This document shows positions 58,597 through 64,000 of a stretch of 64,000 nucleotides of DNA, in pieces. Below the pieces are notes generated by a model. That model saw only the letters and a list, made by a program, of their open reading frames with translations, made no database searches and was not told where the DNA came from. The position numbers were made by a program, and so were the translations under genes. The stretch's first letter is position 1. Each line of letters starts with the position of its first letter. This stretch comes from Cercis canadensis (Eukaryota; Streptophyta; Magnoliopsida; Fabales; Fabaceae): NCBI GenBank assembly GCA_003255065.1, contig QAOA01001120.1, positions 120,250-184,249 of the forward strand. The letters run 5' to 3'.

Positions 58597-60769
58597 AAAA
58601 AAATTAACTTAACAAAAAATACTCAGCAGTGACTTTTTTTTTAATACACTTTGCTCATTTGAATTACAATAGTTTATTTTGTCATATATACAAGCAATAC
58701 TTAAAAATATGAATCTTTTCAAACACTAGAATTTCTGTACTTAAAATCTGTAAGAGATGAGTTGAGCAGATTTAGAGATTGAGGATTTTTATTTGGGCCA
58801 AAGTCCTTTGATTGAGCACTGTTAATGCCAAGCCCACTATGGTCAAATTGGGCTTACTTTTTGGGTTGGCAAGATTGAGTTACATCACCACAAAGTTGTG
58901 GGCTCATGGCCCAGTTGGATCATACCATTTTTTTAAAGCAAGTTAGTCAAGCTCCCCAATAGACATAGCTGTTTATGATGCTTTCTTACCCTGTTTTTGA
59001 TTGCAAGAGAGTATGTAAGACAATAAGCTCTCTCTTTTTTCCCTCTCCCTTTGTCTCAGCTAGCTAAAAACATGGCAGAATCTAAAGATATTTAAGGAAA
59101 TGAATTCTCATTTCTTTATATTTCCATCACTAAAAACGTTGAGGTTTTAAGTTTGAATTCACATCCTCTCATATTCTCGTTAAAAAATATAGCTTTACCT
59201 ACTAATCCTCTTCACTCTATGCATGAATAGATGGAGATAAAGGAATCTAATCTTTTTTTTTTTTTTAAGATGGATTAGAAATAAAATCTGGGACCTCAAC
59301 CTTAGCAAAACCACCTTATCCTTGTACTATATAACATTTATGGTAAGTAACTAGTAACTAGGTTAAAAGTTGAGGTTTGTCTTAAATTATTCATTTAGTA
59401 ACTATGTTTTTCCTGATTAAAAAGTTGATATATGTAAACGGTACATAGATTTAAACACATGAACTCCTATAAACTATCCAAATCTTTTACCCTACTAAAC
59501 TTGGCTTGTTACTGTTAATCTTTTATCATTATATTAACTTAAAAGAAAGCATTTTTCTTACGAATATGACTATTTATAACTATTACACTGGCTTCCCTCA
59601 TCTCTATTGCTTTTTTTATTTTTCTTCTCTCTCTTCATGAGTCTTCTCTCCTTTCTACTTTAACTGCTTGTGTGTTGCATGGATTTACAACTAGTTCAAT
59701 ATAGATAGGAGTAGCAGCCAAAGCCGTGACCAACTTGTGCCGAAGTCATATATATACGGCCAAGCCAAGGAAAAGAGGGTTTTGACTACAAACCAGCTTG
59801 CCAAGATCTAAGTTCTAACTTTCTCAAAGGTCAATTGGACAGCTAAATTTGTTTCTGGTTGGGTTCGCCCAAACTCCAAGGCAAAGTTGTCAAAGTTAGG
59901 CGAAAAGATATGCATTTTTTGAAACCTCATCACTCATCAGCACTATTGATTTTATCTTTGGTTATTATTGTGGATTTGATAGGATACCAAGAAAAGAGAA
60001 AACTCAATTAGGCAGTAAGATATGTATTTGTTCATGAAACCAAGATTACATGTCCCTCCTTTTGCATGATCACTGGTAGATTTGTTGGGACCTTCGATTT
60101 CATGAGTGTGCTAAGCCACAAGTGTGTTTCACTTACCATTTTTCTTGAGAAACATGCTTGTTATTTTTTTTTTTTACTTGTTTTGTAGCTAAGTGAATTG
60201 CTTGATCAATGGATAATAACTCTCAAAGAAAAGACAAAAAATCAAGTATATGATTAAAAAAAAAAATCTAGTATGTATGTTCTAAAGAATATTTCATTTA
60301 AGACACATTCTATATAAAATAATTAATATAACTTAATTCATGAAAATAAATAGATCCCTTTATCTTCCCCACCCCCTAAAACGATGAGTTTGTAAGATCT
60401 CATAAAGTGAAGTAGAGTTGATTTAGGATGTTAAACTAAGATTTGGTGTAGAAAAATGATACTCACATGTTTTTGAAAAAGGTGAAAAATGTACAGTTGA
60501 TTTGAGATATTAAATTAAAATTTAAGGAAAATGCTGTCAATTGTCAAGTATGCAAAGAAAAACAGAGGACTATGAAGAAAGTGGTCGAGGTGGAGGTAGT
60601 AGTTGATGAAGATTTTGATGAACCTAGCTCTGGTGGCCAGCACCCCGAGCTATAAAAGGGTGTCCCAACAATCGAGCTCACAAGAGATACCCATGCATAC
60701 TAGGAAGAAGAACTACAAAGGCTGGTAAGAAAGCCCCAAAATTCACCTATCATCGCCGGCATAACCATA
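58597..60769. other. Intergenic DNA
   Basis: About 2.2 kb of AT-rich DNA. No gene supported. From about 60560 the base composition rises toward that of the next segment. Confidence 0.5.
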
Positions 60770-61140
60770 AGAAAGAATAGAGTAGAGGAGTTAATTAAGG
60801 CAGGCGTGTTCTGAGGAGTTTTCTAAAAAAACGAGTGTTTGCCTCGTCCCCGTCGTTTAATGAAAGGGAATACCTTAGAACAGAACCGACTATAAGCCTT
60901 GAAAGCCAGCAAGCAAACCGCCGGCCAGCAACTTCCATACTGTACACAGATATAGATTCATTCTTCGTACCTGGTCCAACTTCACAACCTAGCAACATCA
61001 CAAGAAAAGCCTTGGGGTGTGCTGTCCCTATTGGGCTGGCCCCTTCCCCATAAGGCCCCACTGTCGGGGCATAAGCCCCCTCTTGCTACCCATATGCGAG
61101 GCGCCGTCTTAGCCTTCCCTGACCAGGATCGCTCATCAAC
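60770..61140. other. GC-richer organelle-like insert (candidate mitochondrial transfer)
   Basis: The composition changes to nearly balanced GC without A or T runs, sharply different from both flanks. The character (CCCCATAAGGCCCCACTGTC, GGGGCATAAGCCCCC) resembles plant mitochondrial intergenic DNA. A minus-strand open frame of 88 codons spans 60795-61061 with no recognised domain. I infer a nuclear copy of mitochondrial DNA; this is a style judgement and not an identified gene. Confidence 0.4.
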
Positions 61141-61151
61141 GTAGATCCCAA

Positions 61152-61310
61152 ATGGGTCACCAAGCTCGTTCGCATTCCGACGAGGAAGACGATAGCGATG
61201 CAGAGGTTCCAGGTGAGAACCTTGAGAATGGGTCCGGTGAGGTGAAGAAAGTCAAGCAGAAGAAACCCAAGAAGCCCAAAGTGACGGTGGCAGAGGCTGC
61301 TTCCAAAATC
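61152..61310 (+). pseudogene. Fragment of a TMEM214-like (DUF2359) gene
   Basis: The frame from the ATG at 61152 reads ARSHSDEEDDSDAEVP, then VKKVKQKKPKKPKVTVAEAA and SKI, which matches the acidic-then-lysine-rich linker ahead of the main domain in plant TMEM214-like proteins as I remember them (for example Arabidopsis At1g70770). The match stops at SKI, followed by eight codons (LGLLPWVR then TGA). Only about 50 residues of a protein of roughly 600 remain, so it cannot be functional as such. It abuts the organelle-like insert, suggesting a composite insertion. Confidence 0.5.
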
Positions 61311-61658
61311 CTAGGATTGCTTCCATGGGTGCGATGAGGTTGATTTTGATAAATGGGTCAATTTATAATTTAATTAAAATATTAAACTATTATGTTATTA
61401 TTAAAAAGATCTGATAACCAAATAATTGATCAAACCATTAGAATTATTAATTAGGTCAAATAGATGATCCAATGACAATTGAGTGTTATTTACACCGATA
61501 CTCATTTTAGAGCCTTTTCACTCTAGACGTGGAGTAATTGGAAAGAGAGAACCGAATTCCAAAATGAGACAAGACTCAAACATATTATATCAAATGTTGT
61601 GTACTCTTTTTCTTTCTCCCCACTATTTTAAAACTAAAAATATATATGAAAGATTATA
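61311..61658. other. AT-rich intergenic DNA
   Basis: Nothing supported. Confidence 0.5.
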
Positions 61659-61891
61659 CTTTTTTTATAACTTAGGAATCAGGGTTAATTTTAATTTTTA
61701 AATGGAGTTAAATTTATTAAATTTGGTGTGAGTCATATTTGTTTTAGGAGTTCTATTGTTAAAGTATTTACAATTATAATTTTATGTAGAGAGCACTTTA
61801 AGACTCTTATTTTATCAATAAGAGGTTTTAAACACAAGATCATCTTCTTGTCAGAAGAATCTTGTGACTAATTAATCTATAACTCAATTGA
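61659..61891 (-). mobile_element. SINE, family A copy 3
   Basis: In reverse complement the element runs from CAATTGAGTTATAGATTAATTAG to a terminal A run (T tract at 61660-61666). It shares AAGAAGATGATCTTGTGTTT, TTATTGATAAAATAAGAG and CCAAATTTAATAA with the other two family members. No certain target duplication. Confidence 0.68.
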
Positions 61892-62341
61892 TTTTTTTTG
61901 GGTTCAACGACATGGAGAGAAAAAAAAACTAGAGAAAGAACTAGAAGGGTTTTTTTTTTGTTGGTATGCTTTGCGGTTGCGTTATGGTGAAGTTGGGTTT
62001 AACGACATCAATTTTGGCGTTTAGTGTTTGAAAATGAACTCCATCTCCATGTAACTCAGGGATGGTGGATGCTGGCAATTGCTCATCGATCATGTTGCCC
62101 CGTTTCTTATGATTTGATCTGTGCAAGCACAAACCCAGTTTGTCTCTCCAGAATCTTGGTTCAAATTCATTTTCTTTATAAAATAATCAAATATGCTCCA
62201 GACTTGGAATTAAAATAAAGACCCAAATAATCAAACGCTACATAAAAATTACACATATGCTCCACCCTGGAACTAAGTGCAATTTCCTTTATTTTTCTGC
62301 GTAGAATTTCACCGCATAATGGATGGTTCTCACTTCTCAGT
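61892..62341. other. Intergenic DNA and 3' flank of the CYSTM-like gene
   Basis: No further gene supported; short open frames on both strands lack motifs. Confidence 0.5.
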
Positions 62342-62951
62342 TTATAAACATAGTGGGTCAGTGTCACCGCAGAATGCGTCAATGAGGTAACAGCAACGCA
62401 GAGCCAAAAGACTGCCAAAAAAGGAAATTTGTGATGCACAAAACAGAAAATACAAGAAATCCGAAATAAAAATCAAATTGCCCACAACTTATTTCTAAAC
62501 AAAGATCCCTTGAGATAATGGAATAAAAAAAGCATATAATTGCATGTGTAAATTGTAATTAATGGCAAGTTGAAAACTTACCATATCTCAAGGAAACGAC
62601 GCCTTTTTGTTGGTGGTGGTCCACCATTTTGAGGAGGTGGCATCACTGGATGACCTTGATCATAATTAAATTTAACAAAATAAATCCTATCATAACCAAG
62701 CTTGAGATAGACCAAAATAAAAAAGAGAACCTAAATATATGATGCACTTGACATGGAAGAGGAGATTTCTTGAAAACTTTTAACCATGGAAAACAGGGAA
62801 GAGGAGATCGATTACAGAGATGGAGACATTGTCTAGCCATATTCACCAGAAAAACAAAAAAAAAAATCAATTAAATGAAGAGAAAAAAAGAGATGGAACC
62901 TGGAGTGGGAGAACTGGGATTCCTTGCAAGGTTGAAGCATGAGAAAGCCAT
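62342..62951 (-). CDS. Small CYSTM-like (cysteine-rich transmembrane module) protein
   Basis: Exons: 62951-62900, 62654-62582, 62411-62342; 64 codons, all introns GT-AG and phases consistent. The protein has a short N-terminus, a Pro/Gly/Gln stretch (PGHPVMPPPQNGGPPP), a basic TKRRR and then the C-terminal module FLEICLLALRCYLIDAFC with a short tail. This follows the layout of plant CYSTM proteins, whose ending is typically like FLEGCLAALCCCCLLDACF. Here three of the usual clustered cysteines are replaced (LRCYL), so membrane or redox function may be altered. Family members are membrane-associated and often stress-related. A TATA box lies ~97 bp upstream of the ATG. An alternative without the last splice would stop after FLEIW. 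Confidence 0.65.
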
Positions 62952-63047
62952 GAAGAAATTAATTCCTTTATATCTAACCGTACAGAACAGATACTGCAAA
63001 GTGGTGGTTGTGGGCCTTGTGGCTGTGCTTTTGCAAGTGACGGCTGT

Positions 63048-63059
63048 GCTATATATAGC
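63048..63059 (-). promoter_or_regulatory. TATA box of the CYSTM-like gene
   Basis: GCTATATATAGC, a palindromic TATA element. On the minus strand it would place transcription start near 63020-63030, leaving a leader of ~70-80 nt with the first ATG at 62951. Confidence 0.5.
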
Positions 63060-63119
63060 AAATTTCTTTAGGTCCAATCCAATCCAATCACCGTCAGAAC
63101 GCAAACTATGCCGGCTTGC

Positions 63120-63236
63120 TAATACATGTTTCATTTATATGTCTCTTTCAGGGGGATTAATTTTGTTAAATTTAATTATGATAACATTTGGTGTTAAAAA
63201 AAGAGGTCTCTTTTTAAAGAAAATAATAGTATGTTG
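63120..63236 (+). repeat. 117-bp direct repeat, unit 1
   Basis: About 90% identical to 63375-63493, from TAATACATGTTTCATTTATA through AAAATAATAGTATGT. Lies just upstream of the CYSTM-like promoter. Confidence 0.85.
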
Positions 63237-63374
63237 AACATATGAACATTCTGTATCATGATTGACCCTATCGTTAAGTTGAATTTTATATGTTAAGTTG
63301 AATAACCTATTGTGCTATTTGAATATGCTATTTGACCTACTGTTGTTCAATGATAATGTAGGGGATGGTATGCA

Positions 63375-63493
63375 TAATACATGTTTCATTTATATGTCGC
63401 TTTCAGGGGGATTAATTTTGTTAAATTTAATTATGATAACATTTAGTATGCAAAAGAAGAGGTCTCTTCTTAAAGAAAATAATAGTATGTAGA
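63375..63493 (+). repeat. 119-bp direct repeat, unit 2
   Basis: Second unit, offset by 255 bp from unit 1. A core of about 30 bases (TTTTGTTAAATTTAATTATG) also occurs inverted at 62657-62686 in intron 1 of the CYSTM-like gene. Confidence 0.85.
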
Positions 63494-64000
63494 TAATATG
63501 CATTGATGAACAGTAGGACTTTTATTCATCAATGCATAATAATATTTTTTTAAACTTTGGCAGCTTATATTCCATTTACCAAGTAATCTATATTCTATAG
63601 TTGTGATCTGCGTGCAATCCGCATTCTTTAGCGAAAATGACATCTGTGCTAAAGAAAATTTCTTTCAGGAGAATCACACTCACTCCTTCTCTGTCCTTTC
63701 TTTTCATTTAAAAACAAGAATTTGAATTTTCTTGTTATCATTGAATAAAAAAATAAAAAATCGTATATTTATTTCTTATTATTTGTGGGATAAAATCTTT
63801 AAAATAAATTGACTTATAATAAGATATAAATTCAATTAATATTTAGAGTATTAATAAAATATGAAAAAATTGTAAAATTTTGGTATAATATAACTATGGT
63901 AAATTAATCAACAAAATATATTTTCATAAATTATTTATTAAAATAATATGTTTTTAATTATTTTATTTATAAGTTATACTACTTTTAAAATAATATAATC
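63494..64000. other. AT-rich intergenic DNA
   Basis: Very AT-rich to the window edge; no gene supported. Confidence 0.6.

Noticed and set aside
60795..61061. 88-codon minus-strand frame as a functional gene
   Set aside because: Lies entirely in the organelle-like insert; no domain, no promoter signs. Kept only as part of that segment.
62875..63237. 120-codon plus-strand frame as a gene
   Set aside because: It is antisense to exon 1 and promoter of the CYSTM-like gene and runs into a dispersed repeat; a second repeat copy at 63375-63493 gives the same C-terminal translation, showing that the frame is repeat-derived.

Overview
The window is nuclear DNA from a flowering plant, most likely a woody or draft-sequenced eudicot. 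The protein genes are split into many short exons with GT-AG introns. Several products are plant-specific (class XI myosin, a NAC factor, a plastid-type ABCD half transporter), and the intergenic DNA is AT-rich with SINEs, MITEs and microsatellites. The exact species cannot be read from the sequence. Eight single N characters, several flanked by near-duplicate sequence, indicate a draft assembly.

Layout. 3-83 (+): C-terminal end of an unidentified gene. 1302-7612 (+): chloroplast-type ABC half transporter of the ABCD2 type, 10 coding exons, 750 codons. 8316-8542 (+): a decayed coding relic. 8983-15923 (-): CTP synthase, 21 coding exons, 643 codons, with a repeat-rich C-terminal tail. 17.1-30.5 kb: long gene-poor stretch holding at least four SINE insertions, MITEs and a CA microsatellite. 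30553-32131 (-): SOMBRERO-type NAC transcription factor, 3 coding exons, 320 codons, with a probable 1.26-kb leader intron. 32.1-38.2 kb: intergenic, with a Mutator-type MITE. 38597-44818 (-): plastid-targeted spermidine-synthase-like / SAM-dependent methyltransferase-fold protein, 8 exons, 349 codons, carrying a 577-bp foldback element in its last intron. 45855-55995 (-): class XI myosin, 40 coding exons, 1574 codons, closest to the XI-C/XI-E group. 56-62.3 kb: intergenic, with two MITEs, an organelle-like GC-richer insert joined to a TMEM214-like fragment, and a SINE. 62342-62951 (-): a small three-exon CYSTM-like gene that simple ORF calling misses.

The gene models were assembled by hand. 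Exon phases were checked so that each multi-exon model keeps one open frame from ATG to stop and matches its family as remembered; no database search was run. The genes look like an ordinary mixed eudicot neighbourhood (membrane transport, pyrimidine nucleotide synthesis, root-cap type transcription control, plastid metabolism, actin-based transport) and not a functional cluster. The most unusual material is the repeat biology: a SINE family with three copies, a SINE nested in a MITE, two Mutator-type MITEs with 9-bp target duplications, and the intronic foldback.
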